NCBI GenBank assembly: GCA_903903635.1 | Contig: CAIUZK010000229.1 | Location: forward strand, 1-36,915 | Reading direction: 5' to 3' | Length of the DNA: 36,915 nt | Origin: an uncultured Bacteroidota bacterium | GTDB taxonomy: Bacteria > Bacteroidota > Bacteroidia > Chitinophagales > Chitinophagaceae | Shown here: positions 27,718-35,947 of the stretch, in pieces | How the letters are laid out: each line of letters begins with the position of its first letter | How positions within the stretch are numbered: the first letter of the stretch is position 1 | Made by a program: the position numbers and the translations under genes | The notes under the pieces: generated by a model | Databases searched by the model: none | The model's input: only the letters and a program-made list of their open reading frames with translations | What the model was told of the DNA's origin: nothing

Positions 27718-27731
27718 TTTAGATTTTAATT

Positions 27732-27739
27732 CAAAGTTA
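27732..27739 (-). promoter_or_regulatory. putative -7 box for the glutathione peroxidase gene
   Basis: TAACTTTG on the minus strand fits TAnnTTTG and lies 14 bp before ATG 27717. It supports that start over the upstream in-frame ATG. Confidence 0.5.
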
Positions 27740-27818
27740 CACTTGTTTGGCAGGTATAAATACAATCTTAATTTTGATGTGCAGATAGGTTCAATTGATA
27801 GGATCCACATAATTATGT

Positions 27819-28475
27819 TTAGCCTCCTTTTCCCATAAGCATGATTACAACCATTGCATCAAAAAGAACAGGAGCTGCGGCTGCAACTGCCGATGCAAAC
27901 GAGGCAATGGCAGCAAATAGCATAATCTGAAGCAGAATTATTGATAAACCAATTATTGCTTTACCCCGTTTTTTCCGACGGGTAATACCAATTAATCCGA
28001 AAATAATTCCGCCAAAGAAACCAACACAATATAAAACCGCATCAATAAAAGCTAAGGTGGGTGAGGAGATTACAAAAGCAAGTAGCAGGGTGAGCACAGT
28101 GAGCAGACCACCATAAAAAGCAAGTCTGCCGAAAATGCCGCTTTTTAATTCGTGGTCAGGATGTTTTAATTTATATACCTGAGCAGATCTTCTGTCATAG
28201 TACTTCTTGATTTTGCCTGTTTCCTTTATGTTTTTTGCAGAGTCAGTAGAATTACTAGCAGATGATGGTGTTACAAAATTGTTGATCTCCTTTTTTTGCT
28301 TGTCGAGTATCTTCCTGAGTTTCTTGTATACAGGAGGTTTTTCCTTTACGTCAGGTGAGTCGATAACAGCCCTGTGTCTGGCTTTTAAAGCGCCTTGTGC
28401 CGGAGTATTACCTATAATCAATGTTAAGAACGGAATGATAATAAAAGTGATTAGAAGTATGGTCTTTTTGTTCAT
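27819..28475 (-). CDS. hypothetical membrane protein with exported linker
   Basis: A 218-residue protein. An N-terminal hydrophobic segment (residues 4-22) is followed by about 85 polar, Lys-rich residues (RKILDKQKKEINNFVTPSSA, IKKYYDRRSAQVYKLKHPDH). Three further membrane segments lie near residues 116-137, 143-163 and 173-205. The segment YCVGFFGGIIFGLIGITRRK resembles small DUF4190-type membrane proteins. Function unknown. It has the same orientation as the glutathione peroxidase gene, about 100 bp upstream of it. Confidence 0.75.
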   Translation of the reverse strand: MNKKTILLITFIIIPFLTLIIGNTPAQGALKARHRAVIDSPDVKEKPPVYKKLRKILDKQKKEINNFVTPSSASNSTDSAKNIKETGKIKKYYDRRSAQVYKLKHPDHELKSGIFGRLAFYGGLLTVLTLLLAFVISSPTLAFIDAVLYCVGFFGGIIFGLIGITRRKKRGKAIIGLSIILLQIMLFAAIASFASAVAAAAPVLFDAMVVIMLMGKGG

Positions 28476-28731
28476 GGGATATTTTGAAATGAAAATCTAA
28501 ATTATGGTCAGTTCTTAAAATCGTAATGGTTTCATTACTCTCTTTCTCAAATGTAAATATAGTAATAATGTTAAAAGATGTTACTCTTAAAATGAAAAGT
28601 ATTAGCGTAATGGAGGTGGGCAGGTCGTTTAATTGGATTGATATTTCAATTTGCGCCTCAGTGTTTTCAATTTTAACAAACTGAGCTCCTTTTAGCATCA
28701 GTCATTTTACCCCATTCTCATAAAATCCCAC

Positions 28732-28739
28732 TATTTTTG
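28732..28739 (+). promoter_or_regulatory. putative -7 box, near-leaderless
   Basis: TATTTTTG fits TAnnTTTG and ends 7 bp before the ATG at 28747, leaving almost no 5' leader. Confidence 0.5.
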
Positions 28740-28746
28740 GCTTCAA

Positions 28747-30240
28747 ATGAGCGCCCGCATAAAAGTATATCTATTGATGATTATTATAGTTATTGCGGCT
28801 GGTTGCGCTAATATTACCGCTCCAACCGGGGGAAAAAAGGATGTTACACCACCAAAAATGGTTTCAATTGATCCCGCTGATTCATTATTGAATACTAAGG
28901 TTAAGCGGATTGAAATGCATTTCGATGAGTATATTACAGTGTCGGATGTCTCGAAAGAGGTACAATTATCACCCATTTTATCGATTCAACCAACAGAGAC
29001 CGGCAGAAACAAAACCGTAATAGTGAAAATTGTGGATTCATTGCTTGAAGACAATACCACTTACAGGTTATCTTTAGGCAGTTCTATACGCGATCTGCAT
29101 GAGGGGAATGCCTTTCCTAAATATACTTACACGTTTAGTACCGGCGCTTATTTTGACTCTCTTGAACTGAGGGGCAGTGTGATAAATGCAGTTACCGGTC
29201 TGCCAGATACAGGAGGCATATCTGTTGTATTATTCAGCGCTAAAGAAACGGATAGTGCAATTGTGCAGCATAAGCCAAAATACATTACAACTGCCGATGC
29301 CTCCGGCAATTTTGTTTTCAAAGGATTGCCAAAGCGCAGTTTCAGAATATATGCTCTGAAAGATGTGAACAACAATATGCTATATGATGGGCCGGGGGCA
29401 GGAGAGTGGGTAGGGTTTATTGACCATACTGTAATTCCGGGAGATACCACACAGGCAAATGTCAATTTGCGGCTTTTTATGGAAACGCCTGATACCTCTC
29501 TCCAAAAAAGTCTTGATTCCATGTCGGCCAAAAGAGAGGGTAGAGGAAAGAGTAAGCCTGTATTTAATGATGCATTGTCTTATTCTGTAAATATTGATAC
29601 AAGTAATATTGAGCGGCGGCTTTTTGATATTACCGGATATGTAATTATTGCTTTTAATAAGCAACCTGTTTTAAATAAAGAAAAGATAACCCTGACCTAT
29701 GATAGTCTAGGCAATACAGTAACGCCAAAAGCAAACATGGTGTACGATTCTGTTCTTCACCGGCTAAAGATATATACTGAATGGCAGGAGAATATGGAAT
29801 ACAAATTAAGGCTTGTGAAGGGTTTTGCAAAAGATTCGGCAGGGGTAGATGTAGTTCCTTCCAGATATTCTTTCAGGACAAAGGAGGACGATGATTATGG
29901 TAAGATTACGATTCATTTACCTGCAAAATATTCAAATTCCGACTACCTGTTAAAAGTACTGGCCGACAATGACAGCGTATACCAGCAATCTGTAACTGAT
30001 GCAACAATAGTTTTAAGAAGACTAAAACCGGCTGCTTATACAATAAGGCTGATAGTTGATAAAAACAGGAATGGTAAATGGGATACCGGAGACCTGCTGG
30101 CAAAAAGGCAGCCTGAAGAAGTGATACCTTATAAGGAAATAATAAACCTAAAGGCCGGCTGGGAAAATGTGGTAGATGATTTCGAAAAGAAACTGCCTTT
30201 AAAGCCATTGATGAATAAGAATTTGCCTGGCATGAAATAA
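28747..30240 (+). CDS. Ig-like domain lipoprotein (SbsA-Ig type)
   Basis: A 497-residue lipoprotein. The signal ends IIIVIAAGC at Cys20, followed by ANITAPTGGKKDVTPPKMVS, the typical opening of the Bacteroidota 'Ig-like domain-containing' lipoproteins. Residues 35-132 are an SbsA-like Ig domain (IEMHFDEYITVSDVSKEVQL ... TYTFSTGAYFDS). Residues 137-230 look like a carboxypeptidase-regulatory-type beta-sandwich (LRGSVINAVTGLPDTGGISV, FVFKGLPKRSFRIYALKDVN). The rest is beta-rich with VDKNRNGKWDTGDL, a Ca-binding-like loop. It is presumably an outer-membrane or periplasmic structural protein. Confidence 0.85.
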   Translation: MSARIKVYLLMIIIVIAAGCANITAPTGGKKDVTPPKMVSIDPADSLLNTKVKRIEMHFDEYITVSDVSKEVQLSPILSIQPTETGRNKTVIVKIVDSLLEDNTTYRLSLGSSIRDLHEGNAFPKYTYTFSTGAYFDSLELRGSVINAVTGLPDTGGISVVLFSAKETDSAIVQHKPKYITTADASGNFVFKGLPKRSFRIYALKDVNNNMLYDGPGAGEWVGFIDHTVIPGDTTQANVNLRLFMETPDTSLQKSLDSMSAKREGRGKSKPVFNDALSYSVNIDTSNIERRLFDITGYVIIAFNKQPVLNKEKITLTYDSLGNTVTPKANMVYDSVLHRLKIYTEWQENMEYKLRLVKGFAKDSAGVDVVPSRYSFRTKEDDDYGKITIHLPAKYSNSDYLLKVLADNDSVYQQSVTDATIVLRRLKPAAYTIRLIVDKNRNGKWDTGDLLAKRQPEEVIPYKEIINLKAGWENVVDDFEKKLPLKPLMNKNLPGMK

Positions 30241-30273
30241 TCTCTGTAGTTTAAATATTTTCATTTTATCACC

Positions 30274-30281
30274 TAAATTTG
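30274..30281 (+). promoter_or_regulatory. putative -7 box for the Uma2 gene
   Basis: TAAATTTG fits TAnnTTTG and lies 15 bp before ATG 30297. It overlaps the upstream in-frame TTG at 30279, which argues against that codon as the start. Confidence 0.5.
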
Positions 30282-30296
30282 TACAAACGGGTTCCG

Positions 30297-30878
30297 ATGA
30301 AATTAGCTGACCTTGATAGTAGTAAAGTCTACACTTATGCCGATTACCTTAATTGGGATTTCAGGGAACGTGTGGAACTAATAAAGGGTAAGCTTTTTAA
30401 AATGAGCCCGGCCCCCTCAAGCCGGCACCAGGTATTATCAATGGATATTTCCGGTCGTTTGTGGGAACATTTGAAAGGTAATGCCTGTAGAGTATATACT
30501 GCACCATTCGATGTGCGGTTGCCCCGTAAATCAGATATAGATTCGGATATTATTACTGTTGTTCAACCTGATATTTGTGTGGTTTGCGACAGGTCGAAAG
30601 TGGATGCAAAAGGATGTCTCGGCGCTCCTGATATAGTAGTTGAAATATTATCACCAGGCAATAATGTTATGGAACTCAATAATAAATTTGATTTGTATGA
30701 GGCTTCAGGAGTGAAGGAATATTGGATTGTTTCTCCTCAGGATAATACAGTTTCAGTTAATACATTGGTAGATGGCCGATATATTACTTCCCGGCCAATG
30801 GCGGCAGGAAAGGTACTCACTTCAATAGTTTTACCAGGCTTTTCTATTAATTTGAAAGAGTTGTTTGAACTGGATTAA
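30297..30878 (+). CDS. Uma2 family protein (PD-(D/E)XK nuclease fold)
   Basis: A 193-residue protein of the Uma2/DUF820 family. VYTYADYLNWDFRERVELIK, GKLFKMSPAPSSRHQ, FDVRLPRKSDIDSDIITVVQ, PDICVVCD, APDIVVEILSPGNN and KFDLYEASGVKEYWIVSP follow the family core. The PD...VVEILSP...KF arrangement carries the restriction-endonuclease-like active site (Asp, Glu, then a Lys). The family is widespread and often multicopy, and its biological role is not settled. It lies alone between two envelope genes, with no methylase or partner nearby. Confidence 0.9.
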   Translation: MKLADLDSSKVYTYADYLNWDFRERVELIKGKLFKMSPAPSSRHQVLSMDISGRLWEHLKGNACRVYTAPFDVRLPRKSDIDSDIITVVQPDICVVCDRSKVDAKGCLGAPDIVVEILSPGNNVMELNNKFDLYEASGVKEYWIVSPQDNTVSVNTLVDGRYITSRPMAAGKVLTSIVLPGFSINLKELFELD

Positions 30879-30902
30879 TTAATTCAATCCAGGTTTTAAT
30901 AT

Positions 30903-30910
30903 TAATTTTG
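30903..30910 (+). promoter_or_regulatory. putative -7 box for the S9 peptidase gene
   Basis: TAATTTTG fits TAnnTTTG, 17 bp before the ATG at 30928. No TTTG is seen at the expected -33 position. Confidence 0.45.
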
Positions 30911-30927
30911 GCTATTCAATACTAATT

Positions 30928-32952
30928 ATGATAAAAGTGAAATTTATTCCATTTTCAATTGCATTAGTGCTCCTTTCGGTTACTTCAAGGTCGCAGGAAA
31001 GAATGACTCCCGAACTGCTGTGGAGTCTGCATCGCGTTACCGGCGAGGGTGTGAGCAGTAATGGTAAATCTGTATATTATTCTTCTAAACTTGTAGACTG
31101 GAAAACAGAAAAGAGCCAGGTACACCACTATAAAGTTGATGTGCTTGAGGGTACCAAAAAAGAATGGACTACAGAGGCAGGTAAGACAAATCTGCAGCGT
31201 TATGATAAAGTGTGGTATGCCAATTATGAGAATGTGCTTTATGAAAGTAATGACAGTGGTACCAGTTGGAAAGAGATTTATAACGGATTGCAGGATGCCG
31301 AAAATGTTTGGGTATCGCCAAACGGGAAATTTGTCGCCTTTTCAAAAGATGTGCTGATCAAACCATCGCTTGGTTCGGATATTTACAGTGATCTGCCCAA
31401 TACAACAGCCAGGGTGTATACAGACCTGATGTACCGTCATTGGGATAACTGGGAAGATGGAAAGTTTTCTCACATTTTTGTTGCCGATATAAAGACAGGC
31501 AAAGTAAAGGATATAATGGATGATGAGCCTTATGACTGTCCGCTAAAACCATTTGGGGGAGCTGAAGATCTGGTATGGGCTCCGGATAATCGCGGCTTTG
31601 TGTATGTGTGCAAGAAGAAAGAAGGTAAGGAGAGCGCTCAAAGTACAAATACCGATCTTTATTTCTACAACATAGAAAAAGCAAAAACCACCAACTGGAC
31701 CGAAGGTATGGCTGGTTATGATGTGAATCCGGTATTCAGTAAGGATGGCAAAACCCTGGCATGGTTGAGTATGAATCGTGATGGCTATGAGGCAGACAAA
31801 AATGACATCGTTGTCATGAATGTAGAAAACAAAACCAAGATCAATATTACCGCCAATTGGGATGGTACCGTTGAGAGTTTTGTATGGGGATACCGGGATA
31901 GCAAAATATACTTTAATGCACCTTTTGAAGGTACTCAACAACTGTTTGAAGTGAATGTGCCGGAAAGTGAGCGGTCGGTACATCATGTAAGCATGCTTAC
32001 TCAGGGCAAGTGGGACATTAACGGCATACTGGGAGTGGCCGGCGATGAGATCATAGTTTCCCGATGCGATATGAACCATGCCAGTGAAATTTATGCTGTG
32101 AAGCCTAAGTATGGCGACATGATACAGTTGACCCACGAAAACGATCGCATATACCAGAACCTGCAGATGAGCCAGACCAAGATGAGGGCTATAAATACAC
32201 CTGATGGATCTGTTTTACATGCATGGGTTATATATCCTCCTGATTTTGATCCAACGAAAAAATACCCGACTCTGCTATATTGCCAGGGTGGCCCACAATC
32301 TGCCCTCTCTCAGTTCTACAGTATCAGGTGGAATTTTCAGTTGATGGCTGCACAAGGATATATTGTGATAGCGCCCAACAGGCGTGGTATGCCGGGATGG
32401 GGTGTGAAGTGGAATGAAGAAATAAGCAAGGACTGGGGGGGATTGCCCATGCAGGATTATCTGTCGGCTATTGATGATATCTGCAAGGAACCCTATGTAG
32501 ACAAAAGCAAGCTTGGTTGTGTGGGTGCCAGTTATGGCGGTTACAGCGTATTTATGCTGGCAGGTATACATAACAACCGCTTTAAATCCTTTATAGCTCA
32601 TGACGGGCTTTTTGACCTGAGAAGCTGGTATGGTACTACCGAGGAGATTTGGTTTGCCAACTGGGATATAGGAGGCCCTTACTGGAAATCGCCTGCACCA
32701 TTAAGTTACGACAAGTTCAATCCTATCAATTTCGTGAACAAATGGAATACCCCCATCATGATAGTGCAGGGTGGGCTGGACTACCGGGTACCTATTGAAC
32801 AGGGGCTGGAAGCCTTTCAGGCTGCAAAGCTGCATAATGTAAAAGCCAAGCTGCTGTATCTGCCCAATGAAAACCATTGGGTGCTGCATCCGCAGAATGG
32901 TATTGCCTGGCAAAGGGAATTTTTTAAGTGGCTGGATGAGACATTGAAGTAA
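30928..32952 (+). CDS. S9 family peptidase (prolyl oligopeptidase / DPP type)
   Basis: A 674-residue exported serine peptidase. The signal peptide is residues 1-22. Residues 25-420 are a WD40-like propeller (GVSSNGKSVYYSSKLVDWKT, ENVWVSPNGKFVAFSKD, VNPVFSKDGKTLAWLSMNRD). Residues 425-674 are the alpha/beta-hydrolase domain, with Ser535 in GASYGGYS, Asp618 in GGLDYRVP and His650 in NENHWVLHP, a complete triad. Such enzymes release dipeptides or cleave oligopeptides in the periplasm. A strong terminator follows directly. Confidence 0.93.
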   Translation: MIKVKFIPFSIALVLLSVTSRSQERMTPELLWSLHRVTGEGVSSNGKSVYYSSKLVDWKTEKSQVHHYKVDVLEGTKKEWTTEAGKTNLQRYDKVWYANYENVLYESNDSGTSWKEIYNGLQDAENVWVSPNGKFVAFSKDVLIKPSLGSDIYSDLPNTTARVYTDLMYRHWDNWEDGKFSHIFVADIKTGKVKDIMDDEPYDCPLKPFGGAEDLVWAPDNRGFVYVCKKKEGKESAQSTNTDLYFYNIEKAKTTNWTEGMAGYDVNPVFSKDGKTLAWLSMNRDGYEADKNDIVVMNVENKTKINITANWDGTVESFVWGYRDSKIYFNAPFEGTQQLFEVNVPESERSVHHVSMLTQGKWDINGILGVAGDEIIVSRCDMNHASEIYAVKPKYGDMIQLTHENDRIYQNLQMSQTKMRAINTPDGSVLHAWVIYPPDFDPTKKYPTLLYCQGGPQSALSQFYSIRWNFQLMAAQGYIVIAPNRRGMPGWGVKWNEEISKDWGGLPMQDYLSAIDDICKEPYVDKSKLGCVGASYGGYSVFMLAGIHNNRFKSFIAHDGLFDLRSWYGTTEEIWFANWDIGGPYWKSPAPLSYDKFNPINFVNKWNTPIMIVQGGLDYRVPIEQGLEAFQAAKLHNVKAKLLYLPNENHWVLHPQNGIAWQREFFKWLDETLK

Positions 32953-32953
32953 A

Positions 32954-32986
32954 AATAATGCCCCCGGATTAGGGGGCATTATTTTG
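32954..32986 (+). terminator. intrinsic terminator after the S9 peptidase gene
   Basis: AATAATGCCCCC at 32954-32965 pairs perfectly with GGGGGCATTATT at 32972-32983 across a 6-nt loop, with T residues on the 3' side. It begins 1-2 bp after the stop codon. Confidence 0.88.
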
Positions 32987-33269
32987 AGTCTATTTTTGAT
33001 TATTAAATCAGCCTGCTTATTGGTGTGTTATGGTACTATTATATTGATTGGGCTTGTGAAGCTGAATGTATGTGTAAGCGGCAGTAAGGGAATGTAATTT
33101 TGCTATGAACTGGTGAAATAGCTGTGTATTCAGTTACTGAATGAAAAACGCTCCCGCAATGTATGCTGCTGTTCTATATTTTTAAGTCTTGAAATGCTTA
33201 ATAAGTCAGGTTCCACCTTGGTGAGATTATAAGATAGTCGGAATTATACTGGTAATATGATGGCTATAT
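32987..33269. other. intergenic stretch, no gene seen
   Basis: About 280 bp between two terminators that face each other. Neither strand has an open frame with family resemblance, and no repeat shared with the rest of the window was noticed. Confidence 0.6.
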
Positions 33270-33298
33270 AAAAAAAGGCCGCCCTTCAGGCCGCCTTT
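33270..33298 (-). terminator. intrinsic terminator of the minus-strand lipoprotein gene
   Basis: On the minus strand, AAAGGC pairs with GCCTTT around an inner GCC-TGAA-GGGC hairpin and runs into a T-tract (the A-run at 33270-33276 on the plus strand). It lies 25 bp after the stop codon at 33323. Confidence 0.75.
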
Positions 33299-33322
33299 GA
33301 AAATTATTAAATCGTTCTGAAA

Positions 33323-33880
33323 TTAACCCTGAACAATAAGATTGTAATTAACTGTTATTGTACAATTCAATGTGTCAGTTGTTGGGCGACGTAATGTGCC
33401 GGAAAAGTTGTAGGTGAACTGAGTCCCTATATAGCTTTTCAACTCCTGATTGCCATCTACCGGTAATGAAAGCGTATTGGCTGAAGCATCCGGGTTATTG
33501 GCAATTGACATTGTAATCGGAGTACTGTTAGTATTCGTGAAAATTGATGCATCACATGACTGAAAATTAGCGAAGTTATTGGCCAGTGAAGAATTGTTGA
33601 TAGTAATAACACACGAAGCTAATTTTACACTGGAGATATTGGCAATTCCCAATTGCTGACCCGTACTTGCACGGATAAAGGAATCGACATTGTAGCTACT
33701 TGTAATAGGACCAATTGCAACATTTCCAGATGCAGGCGGTATAGTTACAGTAACGGTTTGCGTTTGCATACCCAGATTAAAATGCAGATTTTGTAAAGCT
33801 TTGTTGCAAGATTGCAGCATGCTCATAATGCCTACAATAGCTACTAATACCAATGATCTGATTGCCTTATTTTGTTTCAT
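33323..33880 (-). CDS. hypothetical lipoprotein
   Basis: A 185-residue protein. The signal peptide ends in a lipobox (IMSMLQSC, Cys25), so it should be lipidated. The mature domain is beta-rich and repeats Asn/Ser/Thr motifs (VTVTIPPASGNVAIGPITSS, SSVKLASCVITINNSSLANN, PITMSIANNPDASANTLSLP). It resembles a small beta-sandwich, and three cysteines remain in the mature part. I do not recognise a family. It is monocistronic, with its own terminator, and divergent from the desaturase gene. Confidence 0.75.
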   Translation of the reverse strand: MKQNKAIRSLVLVAIVGIMSMLQSCNKALQNLHFNLGMQTQTVTVTIPPASGNVAIGPITSSYNVDSFIRASTGQQLGIANISSVKLASCVITINNSSLANNFANFQSCDASIFTNTNSTPITMSIANNPDASANTLSLPVDGNQELKSYIGTQFTYNFSGTLRRPTTDTLNCTITVNYNLIVQG

Positions 33881-34017
33881 AATAGTAGATTTTTTGTAAA
33901 GATATGTAAAAATGAAGTTTTGCGAACTGATAATGAATATTTTTTTCTTTTTACCTTGTTAATGTTTTTAACTATAACCGTTAAATTAATGTTTTATCTT
34001 CGCAAAAAAGCATATTA

Positions 34018-35127
34018 ATGTCGGTCACTAAAAAGGAAATCGTAAAATTCGCACCCAAGGGGAAGGATAGTTTTTATGATGTCGTGAAACTCAGGGTGAA
34101 TGACTATTTTGCGTCAAACCATATTTCGCCTTATTCCGATTCCTCTATGTACGTTAAGACAGCAGCGATGTTGTCGATGTACTTTGTACCTTACTTTGTG
34201 ATTGTGACCGGGCTTGCGCACAGCAGTATTCTTTTATTTTACGGATTATGGTTGTTAATGGGTTTTGGGATTGTAGGTATTGGCTGTTCGATCATGCATG
34301 ATTCAAATCATGGCGCCTATACAAAGAGTAAAGCTGTAAATAATTTTCTGGGAAGTTTACTGAACCTGCTTGGTGGCTATTCGCTCAACTGGAAAATACA
34401 GCATAATATACTACATCATACCTATACCAATATAGAAGGACTTGATGAAGATATAGATGCAGGGCCTGTTTTGCGTATGTCGCCCGATAAGCCATTACTT
34501 TGGTTTCACAAGTATCAGCACCTTTATGCATGGGCGGTTTATTGCATAATGAACCTTTACTGGATAACCTTTAAAGATTACAGGTTGCTTAACCGTTATA
34601 AAAAAAACAACCTATTGAAAAAGCAGAATACTACCTGGTTGAAAGCAGTTGTTGAGTTGTCTTTGCTTAAGGTGGTGTATGTAGTATATATACTTGTATT
34701 GCCTGTTCTTTTTTCACACCAGCCATGGTATCATGTTGTTGGTGGTTTCGTGGTTATGCATGTTGTTGCGGGCTTTTCTCTGGCATGTATTTTTCAGCCG
34801 GCACATGTGGTTGAAACAAGTGATTTTTCAAGTCCAACCGACGAACGTAAAATGGAGAATAACTGGGCAATTCACCAGGTATTGAATACGGCAGATTTTG
34901 CACCCAACAACAAACTGGTATGCTGGTATATAGGCGGCTTGAATTTTCAGATTGAACACCATCTCTTTCCTCAAATATGCCATGTTCATTATCCTGAAGT
35001 TGCCCGGATAGTAGCAGGTGTGGCTAAGGAGTTTAATGTCCCTTATACTGTAATGCCCACTTTCAGAGGGGCTTTGCTGGCGCACGGGAAAATGCTCCGG
35101 AAACTGGGTAAATCGAAAAAAATATAG
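34018..35127 (+). CDS. membrane fatty acid desaturase
   Basis: A 369-residue di-iron desaturase. The three His boxes are HDSNH (94-98), HNILHH (129-134) and QIEHH (311-315). The QxxHH form and the GLDEDIDAGPVLRMSP segment are typical of the front-end / linoleoyl-CoA-like group. Four or more hydrophobic segments fit a membrane enzyme. It introduces a double bond into acyl chains. The position is not determined here. It is followed by two cold-shock genes on the opposite strand, and a role in membrane adaptation to cold is plausible but only inferred. No cytochrome b5 domain is fused. Confidence 0.92.
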   Translation: MSVTKKEIVKFAPKGKDSFYDVVKLRVNDYFASNHISPYSDSSMYVKTAAMLSMYFVPYFVIVTGLAHSSILLFYGLWLLMGFGIVGIGCSIMHDSNHGAYTKSKAVNNFLGSLLNLLGGYSLNWKIQHNILHHTYTNIEGLDEDIDAGPVLRMSPDKPLLWFHKYQHLYAWAVYCIMNLYWITFKDYRLLNRYKKNNLLKKQNTTWLKAVVELSLLKVVYVVYILVLPVLFSHQPWYHVVGGFVVMHVVAGFSLACIFQPAHVVETSDFSSPTDERKMENNWAIHQVLNTADFAPNNKLVCWYIGGLNFQIEHHLFPQICHVHYPEVARIVAGVAKEFNVPYTVMPTFRGALLAHGKMLRKLGKSKKI

Positions 35128-35130
35128 GCA

Positions 35131-35156
35131 AAAAAAAGACGTGCATTGCACGTCTG
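35131..35156 (-). terminator. intrinsic terminator of the downstream cold-shock gene
   Basis: AGACGTGC-ATT-GCACGTCT (35138-35156) is a perfect hairpin, followed on the minus strand by seven or more T. It ends 25 bp after the stop codon of the cold-shock gene. The stem is the same as that of the second cold-shock gene's terminator. Confidence 0.85.
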
Positions 35157-35180
35157 AGTATATTATTGCTGGCTTTTTAT

Positions 35181-35375
35181 CTAGTGGATAACTTTTACGT
35201 TTACAGCGTTCAAGCCTTTTTTGCCGTTTTGTACCTCAAAAGAAACCTTATCGTGTTCGCGAATCTGGTCTTTCAGTCCTGAAACATGAACAAAAATGTC
35301 CTGGCCTCCATTGGAGGGCGTAATGAAACCAAATCCTTTGGCTTCATTGAAAAATTTTACTGTACCTTCTTGCAT
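35181..35375 (-). CDS. cold-shock domain protein (CspA family), copy 1
   Basis: A 64-residue single cold-shock domain. GTVKFFNEAKGFGFITP contains RNP1 (KGFGFI) and QDIFVHVSGL contains RNP2 (DIFVHV), the RNA/DNA-binding motifs. Such proteins act as RNA chaperones, and not all are cold-induced. ATG 35375 (MQEGTVKFF) is chosen because the open frame upstream to 35447 is low-complexity and lacks family similarity. It is nearly identical to the second copy 200 bp upstream, and each has its own promoter and terminator. Confidence 0.95.
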   Translation of the reverse strand: MQEGTVKFFNEAKGFGFITPSNGGQDIFVHVSGLKDQIREHDKVSFEVQNGKKGLNAVNVKVIH

Positions 35376-35404
35376 AAAAAAATGAATAAAAAATGAGTAA
35401 TAAG

Positions 35405-35412
35405 CAAATCTA
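35405..35412 (-). promoter_or_regulatory. putative -7 box of cold-shock gene copy 1
   Basis: TAGATTTG on the minus strand, 29 bp before the ATG. It is the same octamer used by copy 2. No TTTG at the right -33 spacing was seen. Confidence 0.5.
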
Positions 35413-35525
35413 CATATTTTTTTATAAAACTGTATAATGCCAACCAATCAAAAAAAATATTTTTTCGCCTTGTTTTGCATGGCCCTGGTGCATGGTTCTG
35501 AATGAAATCAGAGTTGAAATAAAAC

Positions 35526-35549
35526 AAAAAAGACGTGCCGGGCACGTCT
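35526..35549 (-). terminator. intrinsic terminator of cold-shock gene copy 2
   Basis: AGACGTGCC-G-GGCACGTCT at 35531-35549, with a run of T on the minus-strand 3' side (the A-run at 35526-35530). It shares the AGACGTGC stem with the first copy's terminator. Confidence 0.85.
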
Positions 35550-35577
35550 TGCAATGATATTAAATGGCGCTGTAAAA

Positions 35578-35769
35578 TTAAACTAACTTAACGTTTACTG
35601 CATTTAAACCTTTCTTACCATTTTGAACTTCGTAAGACACTCTGTCGTTCTCACGGATCTGGTCTTTCAGACCTGAAACATGAACAAAAATGTCCTGGCC
35701 ACCAGATGCTGGCGTAATGAAACCAAATCCTTTAGTTTCATTGAAAAATTTTACTGTACCTTCTTGCAT
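35578..35769 (-). CDS. cold-shock domain protein (CspA family), copy 2
   Basis: A 63-residue cold-shock domain with RNP1 (KGFGFI) and RNP2 (DIFVHV), differing from copy 1 at only about eight positions plus the C-terminus (VKLV versus VKVIH). This is a recent tandem duplication in which promoter and terminator were duplicated too. It has the better promoter of the two, TTTG-N19-TAGATTTG. The length is normal and the start ATG is unambiguous. Confidence 0.95.
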   Translation of the reverse strand: MQEGTVKFFNETKGFGFITPASGGQDIFVHVSGLKDQIRENDRVSYEVQNGKKGLNAVNVKLV

Positions 35770-35798
35770 TTTGAATTGAATGAAAAATTAATAATACG

Positions 35799-35829
35799 CA
35801 AATCTACATTTTTTTTATAAACGAACAAA
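35799..35829 (-). promoter_or_regulatory. complete Bacteroidota-type promoter of cold-shock gene copy 2
   Basis: On the minus strand, TTTG (35829-35826) is followed after exactly 19 bp by TAGATTTG (35806-35799), both at consensus spacing. The leader before the ATG would be about 25 nt, short for a cold-shock gene. Confidence 0.7.
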
Positions 35830-35947
35830 TAAATTTAAGTTTTAACAAAAACGTAATTTATAAGTATCGGTTTTAATGAAACAGGAAGCAGTTAAATGCA
35901 TTAAATCTAAAATACTTATCTGTATATGGAAAGGTATCGTATGGTAT

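Noticed and set aside
28408-28698. 96-codon minus-strand open frame upstream of the membrane protein gene
   Set aside because: It overlaps the start of the better-supported gene ending at 27819, and the sequence has no recognisable domain.
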